From the NCBI RefSeq assembly GCF_027595985.1, contig NC_073305.1:172380172-172444171 (forward strand): a stretch of 64,000 nucleotides of DNA. Direction: 5' to 3'. The notes under the pieces are model-generated. The model was not told the DNA's origin. It searched no databases and saw nothing but the letters and a program-made list of their open reading frames with translations. Positions 1 to 11,120 of the stretch are shown here, in pieces. The translations under genes and the position numbers were made by a program. The stretch comes from Sorex araneus. Its lineage: Eukaryota; Chordata; Mammalia; Eulipotyphla; Soricidae. Each line of letters begins with the position of its first letter. Position 1 is the first letter of the stretch.

Positions 1-300
1 TATTTTCCCAACCCTTCACCACTGCATGTCATGAAACAAGAAAGAGAGGCCACTTGATTTCTCCTTTAGATCTTCCTCCAACCCTTCACTCACCAGTTTT
101 TAAATAACTTTCATTTTACTTAAACATGAGTTGCTCTTTGATTTTCCTTAAACATGAGTTGCATGTATTATTCCAGTCCCCTTCATTGGTGCCAGAATTT
201 TCCTCAATTTTCAAGGAGCCTTGTCTTCCTATGTGACCAGTGCCTACGTGACCACTGTTCATAGGGGGACAAGACTTCAAGTAAGGTAGAAATCTAGAAC

Positions 301-480
301 TGAGACCAGAGAAATAGTACAGTGTGTAAGATACTTTCCTTGAAAGTGCTCAACCTGGGGTCCATCCCTGGCACTGTACATATGGTACCCACAAGCCCTG
401 CCAGTAGTAATATCTGAGCAGAGAGACAGAAGGAAGCCCTGTGCACAGTTAGATGTGGTCCAAACAATAACAACAACAAA
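301..480 (+). repeat. SINE-a (shrew tRNA-derived SINE), diverged
   Basis: The head 'agtacagtgtgtaagatac', a B-box-like segment 'ggggtccatccctggcac' and the 'atatggtacccacaagccctgcc' body mark a diverged, full-length SINE-a copy. It ends in an AAC-rich tail. Confidence 0.75.
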
Positions 481-688
481 AACTAGAAGTGGGCAATATA
501 ACATATCACTAAAGTTTTAACATGCATTGTTTAGACTTTTGATAAATTGTAATTCTATTAACACTTATAAGGCACTTTTGTTTGTCCTTGTATATTAATG
601 ATCTCAATAGTACTTTCAGATAAATAATTTTTAGGGTGATCATATATCTTACCATCCATACCAAGACTCTTTTAAGAGTTAATAAAAG

Positions 689-785
689 GGGAGTGTGGAG
701 ATGTAGTTCAGTGACAAAGCACATGCCATGCATCAGAGGCCCTGGGTTCAAATCCTTGACATCCCTCCTCCCTGCAGCGCCTCCA
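689..785 (+). repeat. tRNA-like SINE head, divergent family
   Basis: A tRNA-like arrangement is present: an A-box-like 'tgtagttcagtgacaaagc' and a B-box-like 'gggttcaaatcc' about 35 bases further on. The body differs from SINE-a, so this may be an older tRNA-derived SINE. It has no CCA end or good cloverleaf and is not a tRNA gene. Confidence 0.45.
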
Positions 786-896
786 CTCCCCGGTTAATAA
801 TTTACTCAGCAAGAATACAGTGATTATGCATTAACTGTTACTGATCTTCCCATTGTCAGTCAAATTTCTTTTAATTCATTTTTTAAATAAGTTATA

Positions 897-1030
897 AATT
901 ATTGAGGACCTGCTTTGGGGACAGGCCTGGGTGGTGGTGGGAAAATTTGAAATAATGGTGGTGGGACTGGTGTTGGAATAGTAAATGTAATAAATTATTG
1001 TAAACAACTTCAAAAATTAAATTAAAAACA
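897..1030 (+). repeat. Composite repeat, 3' end only
   Basis: The pattern 'ggggacaggcctgg...ggtggtgggactggtgttggaatagtaaatgtaa...attattgtaaac' followed by an A-rich end matches the 3' ends of the repeats at 17.7 kb and 56.2 kb. It is a strongly 5'-truncated copy. Confidence 0.6.
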
Positions 1031-1260
1031 AAGGGAAAAATTCTTTTAATACCATAAGCTGCTTTCTGAATGGGAAAGGATTGTGGTTCTTCTGTGTCTA
1101 GGAACCCAACTGTATTTTGTTCAAAACTGATCAGCTAAGAGATAAAAACAATAATCAAAGCCTGCATATATAAAATCCCATACAACATGGCGTACACAGG
1201 CACAGACTCTGTTTCTGATGCAGAAGCCAGTTTCTGATGAAACTCAAGAAGAGGGAAACA

Positions 1261-1436
1261 GGGGGTTGGAGCGATAGTACAGTGGGTAGGGCGTTTGCCT
1301 TGCAAGCAGGCAACATGGGTTCAATCCACGGCATCCCATATGTCCCCCAAGCACTGCCAGGAGTAACTCCTGAGTGTAAAGCCAGGAGTAACCCCTGAGC
1401 ATCGCTGGGTGTGACCCAAAAAAAAGAAAGAAAAAA
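1261..1436 (+). repeat. SINE-a, full length with exact TSD
   Basis: A complete copy runs from the head 'ggggttggagcgatagtaca' through the GTGACCC 3' motif to the A-rich tail. The perfect 15-base TSD aagaagagggaaaca lies at 1,246-1,260 and 1,437-1,451. The A-rich start of the TSD fits L1 endonuclease. Confidence 0.95.
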
Positions 1437-1862
1437 AAGAAGAGGGAAACACCTAACTCAGTGGATCTAGTGGAGAAGGATGGGGAGATGGGAAGACCCA
1501 CCATGACAAACTCCATCTCCTGGGGACAGCCCATCTCCTAGCTCCAGGAGCCACTTAGCATTTAGGAAGAGTCTTCAGTATGGTCCAATCAAATTTGAAG
1601 ATGGCACAAAATGAGTTAGGACAAAATTCTCTTTCATTTGAGAGAAGCATATTTTATCACACTTTCAGAAAGAATGGAAGATTGAAGAGGCTACCATGGA
1701 ATCAAACAGCTATGAGACTGGGATTCAACCTCAAAGATGCTGGTAATGTCAGTATTTCCCAGCACAGAATAAAAGATGAACTGTTTCCTCTTTTAATCTC
1801 TGGTTTCTTTCACAATCTTGGTGTTTAGGGGACGGTTTAATTGGTTAACTTGTGACATGCCA

Positions 1863-1893
1863 TATATATATGTATATATATATATATATATAT
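1863..1893. repeat. (TA)n microsatellite
   Basis: Alternating TA with a single TG interruption, in otherwise unique sequence. Confidence 0.9.
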
Positions 1894-2406
1894 CCTGCTC
1901 TGTAAGGCATTTTGTATAAGAACTGATACTGTGCCAAATTTCACAAACTCCCTCTCTTCTCTCTCCCCTCACCCTCTTTCTCTCCTTCCTAAATTCTAGC
2001 ATGACATATTTGTTGTAATTTTTTGCTCTCCTGCTGCTCCTCAATGTTATCTACAAGAATAATAGATTAAAAGTAATGATTTAACAGGAATAGGAGAAAA
2101 GTTTCCCTTCTAAATATGATTGTCAATATCTTATGAAATGCATTACATCTAAAATATTTTTGAATGATCCTAGTAATTTTCAGCAATAAAAGTGATATTT
2201 GGGTGTCTTGTCTAGCAAAACATAAACAAACCCATGAATTCTGACAAAAAAGTGAAGCTATGAGTGGGGCAACCTAGGGGAGGAGGAACATATAGACGTA
2301 TCCAATAGCCTGTAGATGCGTGGCATCATACATTTGAAGAAGTGTAAACGTGTACTTATAAAACATCCAGTATTGTAAATATTTGTTAACTGTAAATAAA
2401 TAAAGA

Positions 2407-2540
2407 GGGGCTGGAGCAATAGTAGAGCAAGTAGAACACTTGCCTTGTACTCTGCAGACCTGGGTTCCATCTCTGGCATCCCAGTGACTTCCAGAGCCTG
2501 CCAGGGTATAGCCCCAAAGCAAAAACAAAAACACACAAAA
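2407..2540 (+). repeat. SINE-a, internally shortened
   Basis: The head 'ggggctggagcaatagtaga' and B-box-like 'gggttccatctctggcatcc' are present. The usual double 'aggagtaa' stretch is missing, so the copy goes straight to 'agccccaaagc' and an A-rich tail. Confidence 0.8.
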
Positions 2541-2884
2541 AAGGAAACAAATCCTTAGTGCTCCTACATTTTTGGGCTTAACCTACTCTGCACCAAATTG
2601 TGCTATTTGTAAGAAAAGAAAGTTAAAAAGCATCTCAGTAGCAAAAGATCAGAAGTAAAATGGTGAGCGTGTACAGACACATGTTATTATTTATTATGTA
2701 TAGTAGAACTCTGTTGGCAGAGAGACAATTTTCTAAAAGCATTGCAACTTATTCTTCACATATATGGGAAGTATTGTATGAAAGATATTAATGGATTTTG
2801 GCCATCAATTTTTCTTTCTTATATTTGCCTGTAAAGAAGACATCTGCAATTAATTAACTATGTATTTGTTTGGCTTTTCCCCCT

Positions 2885-3066
2885 TTTATTTATTTATATA
2901 TTGGCTTTTTGGGTCACAGCTGGCGATGCACAGGGGTTTCTCCTGGCTCTGCACTGAGGAATTACTTTTGGCGGTGCTCAGGGGACCATATGGGATGCTG
3001 GGAATCAAATCCGGGTCAGCCGCGTGCAAGGCAAACACCCTACCTGCTGTACTATCGCTATAGCCC
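2885..3066 (-). repeat. SINE-a
   Basis: A full-length antisense copy: T-rich tail at the left, then 'gggtcacagctggcgatgca' through 'accatatgggatgctggg' to 'tgctgtactatcgctatagc'. Confidence 0.92.
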
Positions 3067-3074
3067 TCCCCTTC

Positions 3075-3425
3075 TATTTTATTGGCACCTCACTGATTCT
3101 AACATTATATGGGTTTCAGGTGCAATCACTGAAAATCAACATGAACAATTCCTTTTTCATGACCTGTTCCCCCACCCCAGCTCCAGAAGCCTTCTGGTCC
3201 TCCCTCTTTTCTTCTGGAAACCACTAATTCTATAGTTCAAATGCTCATTGTTATTTGATTTAGTTCATATGTTTGTTATGTATGATTTAAATGAAATCAT
3301 AGTGTTTGTTTTTATCCATCTGGCATAATTCACTTAGCGTAACATCCCTAGGTCCATCTATGTTTTTGTAAATGGCAGAATTTCGTCTTTATAGCTGAAC
3401 CATCTGACATAATGTGTCTTGTATT
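3075..3425 (-). mobile_element. Old L1 remnant, 3' UTR and end of ORF2
   Basis: Reading antisense, 'atccatctggcataattcac' and 'ggtccatctatgtttttgta' correspond to the MSELY-type C-terminal region of L1 ORF2, followed by a decayed 3' UTR. No open frame survives. Confidence 0.6.
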
Positions 3426-3429
3426 TCAA

Positions 3430-3565
3430 TATTTGGGGGCACCCAGAAGTACTCAGGATCTATCCCTGGCTCTAGTCTCAGGGAACCAAACAGGGTCAGG
3501 GATTGAACCCAGGTCCCTGGCAACCAAATTAGGCCCTCAACACATTGAACTGTCTATCTGGCCCT
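3430..3565 (-). repeat. SINE-a, old
   Basis: Recognised by 'ggcacccagaagtactcagg', 'tccctggctctagtctcagg' and 'gggattgaacccaggtcc'. The family's 'accatatgggatg' block is lost. Confidence 0.6.
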
Positions 3566-3574
3566 GTGTTTGCA

Positions 3575-3635
3575 CTGTAGCTCTGTAGCACTGTCATCCC
3601 ATTGTTCATCAATTTGCTCTAGCGGGCACCAGTAA
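3575..3635 (-). repeat. SINE-b, 3' fragment
   Basis: Only the tail region is present: 'gcactgtcatcccattgttc' and 'gctctagcgggcaccagtaa'. It directly abuts the old SINE-a copy on its left. Confidence 0.8.
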
Positions 3636-3639
3636 TTTT

Positions 3640-3830
3640 TAAAAAATCTTTATTGGTTGAAGTATTGTTATTGATAAAACTGTTAATAGTAGTTTCATGT
3701 GTACATAATTCCAAGATCAAATTCATCACCTGAATTATGTTTTTTATTCCGTACATTTTTCTCTTGATGAATCAACCCACTTCCCACTCTCTATCTTCAA
3801 TGTTCAAGGAGATGTGTGTCTAGATTAGAT
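3640..3830 (-). mobile_element. Probable old L1 3' UTR remnant
   Basis: It starts with 'aaatctttattggttgaagt' and continues with an antisense L1-3'UTR-like pattern (cattcaccacctgaa-type text and 'catttttctcttgatgaatc'). This is a low-identity call. Confidence 0.35.
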
Positions 3831-4821
3831 TAGTCAAGAGTATTTCAATGTCCTGCATGGTTTGATAAGTTCGCGGATAGTAAGCAACCCAAACTAGGTT
3901 ATAGATTATTATTCTGATAGTAAATAAGAGAGTACTCACTTTTACTGAGATCCACAGTAATAATAATGGAGTCAAGACTAATGGAAGCTTCTCAATGCAA
4001 AGAGCCTGACTAAGAACGAGGGTAACAAAAAGTAAGACCCTTCTAGAGATGGAGAAAACAGCTTGATTAAAATCACCTAACCTCCTGAATCTGTTCATAG
4101 CACTAGATGCTGTTCACAGTAACTGGACACCTCACCTCATGGACTATAAAGTTACTTTAGATAACAAAATCTCTCCTTCTTGTGTGTTTTCTTAAAGTGC
4201 TTATGATAGATTTCTGCCTTAACTTTGAGATATATTTTAAATGTCCATTCATTTCTCATTGGCATGCAGTGTCAAACTGAAAGTTTTGTTCTGAGACAGG
4301 GTATAGTTTCCATTTTTGCATACTCAACCCTTTTTGAGTAGGAAGTTTATCAATTTGCCAGTAGCAAAGCTGTGATATATTTTAACTATGATACAGAGTA
4401 GTGACCAACATAAGAAAACACAGTAGATCTGGACTTGGTTTTTGTATGTTTTCTTATTCATTATATTCAATAGTGCTTTTCCTCCTAACTCAAGGGCACC
4501 TAGAAGAAATTGAGACAATAAAGCCATGGATTATTCCTAATCAAAAATTTGAAGTCCTGCTAAATGCCACATACTAACTACAAAGCCCAAGGTCTTGTTT
4601 CTTCATAGGTGAAAGTAAGGTCCTTGGGACAGAAAAGCATAAATGCAAAGATCCAGAGTTTATGTTTATTTCACATTACATGAAAAGCTCTTTTATGGGG
4701 GTTCGTTGGTAGTTGGACTCTTCTTTTAATCTTCTGCTTTCACTAATTTTTGAGGGGAGGTTGGAAATATTTCAGAAATAGTTATTCAGGGAAGGGGTAG
4801 TTCAGTACAGAATTAGAATGC
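3831..4821. other. Unique AT-rich DNA, nothing recognised
   Basis: About 1 kb without a recognisable repeat, exon or RNA gene. Open frames here are short and have no protein-like pattern. Confidence 0.5.
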
Positions 4822-4995
4822 TGGGGCTCGGGAGATAGTACAGTGGGTAAGCCTTGCATACGGCCAGCCTGGATTTAATACCCAGTACCAAAAATAGTTC
4901 CCTAAGCACTGCCAGAATTGAGCGCTTAGAACACAGTCAGGAGTAAGCCCTGTGGTACATCTGCATTTATGAGGTGGCCCCCAAATAAAAGCATA
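4822..4995 (+). repeat. SINE-a, diverged
   Basis: The head 'gggagatagtacagtgggta' is clear. The B-box region is mutated to 'ggatttaatacccag', and a 30-base extra stretch precedes the end. Confidence 0.75.
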
Positions 4996-5020
4996 ACAAA
5001 ACTTTTCCGAGAATAAAATC

Positions 5021-5195
5021 TTGGGACTGGAGCTATAGTATAGTGGGTAGAGTACTTGCCTTGCATACAGCCAACCTGGGTTCAATCCCCAGCACCCCAT
5101 TAAGTCCCCTCAAGCCTGCCAGGAGGGATTCCTGAGCACAGCTGAGTGTGACCCCCAAACCCAAACCAAACCCAAACCAACCCACCCCCCAAAAA
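5021..5195 (+). repeat. SINE-a
   Basis: 'actggagctatagtatagtg' through 'gggttcaatccccagcaccc' to 'gagtgtgacccccaaaccca', then an AAACCC-rich tail. It lies 25 bases from the previous SINE in the same orientation. Confidence 0.9.
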
Positions 5196-5237
5196 GTTGA
5201 TCTTGTGAATAATTTCTGTGTTGTAAATAAACCAGCA

Positions 5238-5402
5238 GTTTTTTGTTTGTTTTGTTTGGGGGCCATACCTGGCAATGCTCAGTGGTTACTCCTGGCTCTA
5301 TACCCAGGAATCACTCGTGGGTTGATTGGGAGACCATATTGGTTGCCGGGGATTGAACCCGGGCCTCAGCTGTGTGCAAGTCAAGTGCTATCTTAGTCCC
5401 CT
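5238..5402 (-). repeat. SINE-a
   Basis: The antisense copy begins with a (TTTG)n-rich tail and 'gggggccatacctggcaatg' and ends at 'tgctatcttagtcccc'. The insert 'gtgggttgattg' replaces the usual 'gcggtgctc' block. Confidence 0.88.
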
Positions 5403-5478
5403 ACATAGGGGGTTTCACCACCACTGAATCCAAATCCTTTCTATTCCCTTTGAATCCAGACATACCACTGCTTTGATT

Positions 5479-5657
5479 TTTTTTTTCCTTTGGTTTTTAG
5501 GTCACACCCGGTGATGCACAGGGGTTACTCCTGGCTCATGCATTCAGGAATTACTCTTGGCAGTGCTTGGGGGACCATATGAGATGCTGGGAATCGAACC
5601 CGGGTCGGCCGCGTGCAAGGCAAACGCCCTACCCACTGTGCTATCGCTCCAGCCCCA
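5479..5657 (-). repeat. SINE-a with exact TSD
   Basis: A full-length antisense copy close to consensus. The perfect 15-base TSD accactgctttgatt lies at 5,464-5,478 and 5,658-5,672. The TSD belongs to the terminal region of the hAT fossil on the right, so the SINE landed at that transposon's edge. Confidence 0.95.
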
Positions 5658-5664
5658 ACCACTG

Positions 5665-5892
5665 CTTTGATTCTTAAACTGTGGGTTACAACTCCAAATG
5701 GAGTTGCAGTTACTGAATACAGGGTCATAAATGATATCTGGGCCATAAAAAAGTGCATACACTACAACCAAGATTGAATTCAAAGTCAGCCACCTGAAGA
5801 ATCCAACATGTTCTTGGCCGCACTCACTGTTTGGCATTTCTTGGGTGAAAAGGGGTCGTGAGTGGAAAAAGTTTAAGGAGGCCTGGGTGAGT
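5665..5892. mobile_element. hAT-type DNA transposon fossil
   Basis: The left end 'cttaaactgtgggttacaac' and the right end 'ggggtcgtgagtggaaaaag', reading antisense as 'cctccttaaactttttccac', form imperfect terminal inverted repeats. The text resembles mammalian Tip100/Charlie-type MER elements, with 'gtgggtcgcgacc'-like termini. It is non-coding and non-autonomous. Confidence 0.5.
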
Positions 5893-6448
5893 GTGTGTCA
5901 CACCTGGTGTCCAGTTACTCGTGTGGCTAGGACAGTCCAGTCATCACATTACTCAACAGCATTACAGGCTTTGTTCCGAACCTTGCCAAGCTGTTGTGAC
6001 TATGCAATTTACACTCCCGGGGAAATTTTGTTTGTCATTCTTACTCATTTCATTTGCCCATGAAGGTTGTTGTTATAACTTGAATTCTCGGGATTGAATA
6101 CCTTTAAAAATAGAAGCAAGAATCCCAGGGTCCTAATTCTGTCGAATGAGTCACATTTTTATTTCTGCCAACGACCCTCTAGGGAATCAGTCTAAGGTCT
6201 AAATCCTGCAAGAGCTATGGACGTATTTCCTAATGGGTCGGGCAGCAGGGCGTGGAGATCTGTGGCTTAGGAACAACTTGTGAGTTGCAGCGTGGCCGGC
6301 AGGACACCTGCTCTCAACATTCCTCCCCTAACCACCTAACATTTCAGCATCACGGGGACAGTCCCCCGGACAAAATAGAGAGCTCATTTATTCAACAAGT
6401 GTTAAATGGAGTTCTATGAGCTCAATTTCTCTTATAGAAATGACATAC
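5893..6448. other. Unique DNA, nothing recognised
   Basis: A mixed-composition stretch with no exon-like pattern on either strand and no repeat recognised. Confidence 0.45.
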
Positions 6449-6610
6449 CCTTGGGGCCAAAGTGATCATACAGCAGGGAGGGCACTTGCCTGCTTGGGTC
6501 CTGATTTCCCATATGGTCCCTGCACATGCACCACCAGGAGTCATTCCTGAGTGTACAGCCAGGAGTAAGCCCCGAGTCCCGCCTGGTGTGGCCCAAAAGG
6601 CAACCAAAGA
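6449..6610 (+). repeat. SINE-a, diverged
   Basis: 'ttggggccaaagtgatcata' starts the copy, 'cccatatggtccctgcacat' marks the middle, and 'cctggtgtggcccaaaaggc' leads into an AACC-rich tail. Confidence 0.8.
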
Positions 6611-6656
6611 AAAACCAACCAAACAAATGAACCAAAAAAGAAATGGCATACACCTA

Positions 6657-6779
6657 AGGCCAGAGCTAGCTAATTTAATGCACTTAGCTAGCTTCGTCGG
6701 CTGAGTTGTATGCTCTGCTTGCAAGAGGCCTGGCTTTGGTCCTTGGCATTGCATGATCCCTGCGCATGCAGGTGTGCAA
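6657..6779 (+). repeat. SINE-like tRNA-derived remnant
   Basis: A weak head 'aaggccagagctagctaatt' and 'tggctttggtccttggcatt' suggest an old SINE-a. It supplied the target site of the L1 insertion that follows. Confidence 0.5.
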
Positions 6780-6793
6780 AGACACACACCCTC

Positions 6794-7577
6794 ATTTTTT
6801 AAATTTATTTTTTATTTTTTCATTTATTCTTTTATTGAATTACCATGTGAAAGTTACAAAGCTTTCAGGCTTAAGTCTCAGTTACACAATGCTCAAACAC
6901 CCATCCCTTCACTAGTGCACATATTCTACCACCAAGAATCACAGTATACCTCCCCCCCACCCCCCCATCTCCCCAGCCCCCCACCCCGCCTGTGTAACTG
7001 ATAAATATCACTTTACTTTCACTTTACTTTGATTACATTCAATATTTCAACAAACAACTCACTATTATTGTTTGGAATTTCTCCCCCCTAAAGTCGGACC
7101 TGCTGAAAAGGAAGCATTTGATAATTTGTTTTCCATTGCTGAGAATGAAGAGATATGAGTCAAGCGGCCGCACTAGCAGCCACACAGTTTTGGATTTCTG
7201 TATTTTAGTATTTTAGTAACTAAGTCCAGAGAAATATCTGCCAGAAATTGCTCATTGCAAGCTTGTACCTCTCAGCTACTTTATATTCCACATATGAGTG
7301 CAGTCTTTCTGTCTCTTTCTTTCTGACTCATTTCACTCAACATGATACTTTCCATGTTGATCCATTTATATGCAAATTTCATGACTTCATGTTTTCTGAC
7401 AGCTACATAGTATTCCATTGTGTAGATGTACCAGAGTTTCTTTAACCAGTCATCTATTTTCGGGCACTCTGTTTTTTTCCAGATTGTGGCTATTGTAAAC
7501 AGTACTGCAATGAACATAGAAATGCAGATGTCATTTCTACTATACCTTTTTGCCTCTCTGGGATATATTCCCAGGAG
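6794..7577 (-). mobile_element. 5'-truncated L1 with exact TSD
   Basis: The antisense strand encodes the L1 ORF2 C-terminus (WLKKLWYIYTMEYYVAVRKH), ending near 7,281, followed by a 3' UTR with a C-rich tract at 6,953-6,985 and a T-rich tail. The 14-base TSD agacacacaccctc lies at 6,780-6,793 and 7,578-7,591. About 780 bases of the element are kept. Confidence 0.93.
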
Positions 7578-7591
7578 AGACACACACCCTC

Positions 7592-8755
7592 TTAAATGAC
7601 ATGTACTTTCAAAGTATGTTTGTTGTGGGGAATAAATGAAAATCCAATAACATATGTGGAATATGTAATTCTGATTTAGAAATTCAGGCTCAACAAATGT
7701 ACCCTATCTTTATGATATGGGTTCCACTTGCTTCTCCAATCTGACTGTTGCCATTATCTGTTCTCCATTCTTCAAACTTTACATTTAAACCTAAATTTGG
7801 CCTGCTGTTTTTTACCCCAAAAGTCTTACAAATATTATTTTTTTCCTCTCCCTAACCCTTCCCCAAAGTCAGGCTAGTCCCCACTTATTGCTCATATTCA
7901 AGTTCAAACTCTGCTTTCTTAATGTTCCCTAACTGAAATTACTTTTTCCTATTGCTGACTTAGCATTTTGTATTTATGTTGGTTTTCTTATTTTTCTCTT
8001 CCCTAATTGGTTTTGAATAATTTGACAACAATCTTGGCTTTATATGAAGGTTACCACAGCTGGTTTCAAATAGGATACTTATGGATCTAAACTTTTGACT
8101 AAAAGAAATAAGTATTATATGAAAAAGTGCAAATTTGGTGCAAACTTTCCAAATCCTCAACACTTTCTTATATAATTCTCTGACTCAGGTGAATAATTTA
8201 ACTTGAAAATAAGGAATGTAACTGAGTAGATGCCATATTGATTATGACAATAATGTGTTTTTCAGATGAGAAAAAGAACACCTGAATTTAGTTTTGAACA
8301 TTGAAAATGCCTGGGCTCATAGATCTTTTATAGTCAAAAGAAAATTCATACAACATTTGTATGGATTTCCATTTATTCTGTTATGGAAAAAACGTCTGAT
8401 TTGAGTTGCCATAGAACTAGATTAATCACACGCAGTCTGTTGCAGTGACAAATAGCAATCTATTATTTCCTTCACTTTATGAATTTGGAGAAAAGAGTCC
8501 TAGTAGTAACTGAACTTCCATCTTAGAAAGATTGTTCCACGACAAACCAACTTTTGTAGTAAAAATAAGTGAAAGATGGACAAAACGTATTTCTCTTATT
8601 ATGTCAATCTAGTCCTGGATGGAACTAAGCCCATGCTTCCATGGGCCAGATTCCTATTTCTAAATTTGGAGAAGACTTAATTGTATTAGTTTAGGTCTCC
8701 TGGGAAGCAGGTAATAAAATACAGTGAGAAGGGCAAGAAATGTGTTGGGAGTAAT
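7592..8755. other. Unique AT-rich DNA, nothing recognised
   Basis: More than 1.1 kb with no recognised repeat or exon. Open frames are under 70 codons and show no protein-like pattern. Confidence 0.5.
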
Positions 8756-8781
8756 TTTTGTTTGTTTGTTTGTTTGTTTTA
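8756..8781. repeat. (TTTG)n tract
   Basis: Five to six TTTG units, part of the T-rich tail side of the antisense SINE at 8,895. Confidence 0.8.
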
Positions 8782-8822
8782 GATGTTTTATGTTTTGTTT
8801 TGTTTTTATGCAGATCTTTTTT

Positions 8823-8826
<4 letters not shown>

Positions 8827-8873
<47 letters not shown>
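8827..8873. repeat. (GT)n microsatellite
   Basis: About 23 uninterrupted GT units ending in GCACGTGCAC, immediately next to a SINE-a copy and its T-rich tail. Confidence 0.97.
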
Positions 8874-8874
<1 letters not shown>

Positions 8875-8894
8875 ACGTGCACATGGGGGAGGCA

Positions 8895-9060
8895 GGGGAC
8901 ACATTCAGTGATGCTCTGGCTAGACTCCTGGCTCTAAACTCAGGAATCACTCCTGGCAGTGCTTGGGGGACTGTAAGGGATGATGCCAGGGATCAAACCC
9001 AGGTCAGCCATGTGCAAGGTAAGCGCCCTACCTACTGTACTATCTATCGCTCTGGCCCCA
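8895..9060 (-). repeat. SINE-a
   Basis: Antisense copy: 'cattcagtgatgctctggct', 'actcaggaatcactcctggc', 'gggatcaaacccaggtcagc' and the terminal 'atcgctctggcccc'. The GT tract sits where the A-rich tail would be. Confidence 0.9.
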
Positions 9061-9458
9061 AAATGCCTTGGGAATAATTTTAGTGAAAAATAAAGAAAAC
9101 AGAAGCAGGCCAAAAATGTCTCAGGTTTGATGAGCAAATAGGTCTGTGTCTTGTAAAAGGAGAGTGGGAAGGATGATGGGAAGCAGCACTCCGACAACAG
9201 CGTAATGGAGAAAATCCTGACCAGTCCAGAAAGAGTGGAGATGGACGGAGTGACTTCTACAGAGGGGAGAGATGGTAAGGGGCGACTCCATGGCCAAGTG
9301 TGGGCTGGGAACTCTTGGGGTCCCTAGAATTGAGGCTGCTGCTAACGGCTTCCTCCAGTAAAGAGTAAGTTCTTTGTTTCTTGGGGGTATACCTTGGCTG
9401 GCCTAGTAAGAGTGACGTATATCAAATTTGGCACTTAAAACTCCTTTAAAAACACAGT
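9061..9458. other. Unique DNA, nothing recognised
   Basis: No repeat or exon signal. G-rich stretches near 9,180-9,340 do not read as coding in any frame. Confidence 0.45.
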
Positions 9459-9640
9459 TTTTTTGTTTGTTTTTTGCTTTTTGGGTCACACCTGGCCATG
9501 CACAGGGGTTACTCCTGGCTCTGCACTCAGGAATCATCACTGACGGTGCCCAAGGGATCATATGGGATGCTGGGAATTAAACCCAGGTCAGCCGCGTGCA
9601 AGACAAATGCCCTACCTGCTGTGCTAGTACTCCAGCTCCT
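9459..9640 (-). repeat. SINE-a
   Basis: Full-length antisense copy near consensus, with 'tttttgggtcacacctggcc' after the T-rich tail and 'tgctagtactccagctcc' at its right end. Confidence 0.93.
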
Positions 9641-10320
9641 TAAAAGTATGTTTTAATATTTATCTATGCTCACAAACTATGGGAAGGCCTGAACTTTGAC
9701 ATAATATCAAAGAAAAGGTTATTGGGCTCCTAAACTCATTATGCTTGTAAAATCCTATTTGAGCATTGCGATGGGTCACAGCTTTCTCCTATGATAGATC
9801 ATGAGGTCTATATAAGACACAAAGTCTTATTGTTCAGCTAACAGAAACGTAGGAGCAGACTATAAAAGAACAATATAAACTAACCTAACCCGTGGGTAAC
9901 TGGAACAAAGCTGGGATTATTGCAAAAAGTGTCTGATGTCATGGCAAGGATAGTTCCTGCTCCTTTGGGATTTGGTGATATCCGTTTGAATTCTTGTATA
10001 TCTGCCTGCAGCTCTCTGCGGGTTGCTCCATTCATCCGCTCTCTTTGAAACTGCTCAATGGAGATGCTCCTTTTACATTAGATGTTTTCTAAACCTAAGA
10101 ATATAGGAACAATCAAAGAGTAAGGGGACCAGGGGACCAAGGGAGCATTTCAAGAGAGCATTTCAAGAAGGAAGGAAACATTTATAAGGCACGGGGAAGG
10201 AGCCTACCAGGCAGAGAGAAAACAATAACAAATAGGCCTTGGGCACCATGGAAATCCAGAAAGTAACTATTTGTCTAGTGTGATTGCTAGAATAATTAAA
10301 AAATTGCAATGCTGCATGAG
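9641..10320. other. Mostly unique DNA
   Basis: Nothing certain. Positions 10,140-10,240 carry a duplicated 'gagcatttcaaga' and a 'caggcagagagaaaacaata' segment that faintly resembles the antisense L2-like text elsewhere in the window. Confidence 0.4.
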
Positions 10321-11120
10321 GTATTACTGGAAAAATGTTGCTGATAATATTTTTCCAATTTTTGTTTAGCCACTGTGATTTACAATGTTATTACTAATAG
10401 GTTCAGGAATACAATGTTCTAACTCCACATCCACTACTAGAGCATCAGAATCCCTCCACAATGTCTCAAGATCCCCTTTGATTGTCTCACCCCACCCTCC
10501 TGGCAAGCTCGGTTCTGTAGTTCATTCTCCCTGTTCTGTTTGTGACATTGGCCATTTCATTATACTCCTCGTATGAGGGATCATTTGTATTTGTCATTCT
10601 TTGTCTGACTGACTTCATCAGCGTGATTCCTGTCACCATGACACACACACACACTCACGCACGCTCACACACACAAACACACACACAAACACTCACCCTT
10701 CATCCACTCTTGGTCAACTTGGGTTGTTTTCAAATATTTGCTACTGTGGGCAGTGCTGTTATTAGCATAGAAGTGCAAATTTCTTTTTGAAATATTTTGG
10801 TGCTCTTGGGGTAGGCTTCAAGAAGTGGGACCAATAGGCCATATGGAAGTTTGATTCTTAAGTTTTTGAGAAATTTCCATCTCATTTTCCATAGAGGCTA
10901 AAGCAGACAATCTTCCCACCAACAGTAAATGAGGATTCCCTTCTCACTACATCCCTTCCAGCACTGGTTGTTCCAGTATTCTTTCTTATATGTGTCCATC
11001 TCACTGGTGTGTTATAGCTCACAGTTCTGTTTTGAATTTCCCTGATAATAAGTGATGAAGAGCACCTTTTCATCCACATATTGGCATGTCTTCTTTGAGG
11101 AAGTGCCTACTCAGTTCTTC
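10321..11120 (-). mobile_element. Old L1 remnant, ORF2 C-terminal part
   Basis: Antisense L1 text is visible: 'ttcccaccaacagtaaatga' (the VGG-type region), 'gggttgttttcaaatatttg' and 'agaagtgggaccaataggcc'. It is more diverged than the adjacent L1 and contains a CA-rich tract. Confidence 0.7.
10640..10696. repeat. (CA)n-rich imperfect microsatellite
   Basis: CA units with CTCACG and CAAA interruptions, inside the old L1 remnant. Confidence 0.9.

Noticed and set aside
1261-1340. tRNA gene candidates at SINE heads
   Set aside because: A- and B-box-like words recur in dozens of copies as part of SINE-a and SINE-b, without a proper acceptor stem, anticodon loop or terminator.
7281-7583. 100-codon protein with clear homology
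   Set aside because: It is the C-terminus of L1 ORF2 in a 5'-truncated copy, not a host gene; the same applies to 31,713-32,012 and 27,080-27,292.
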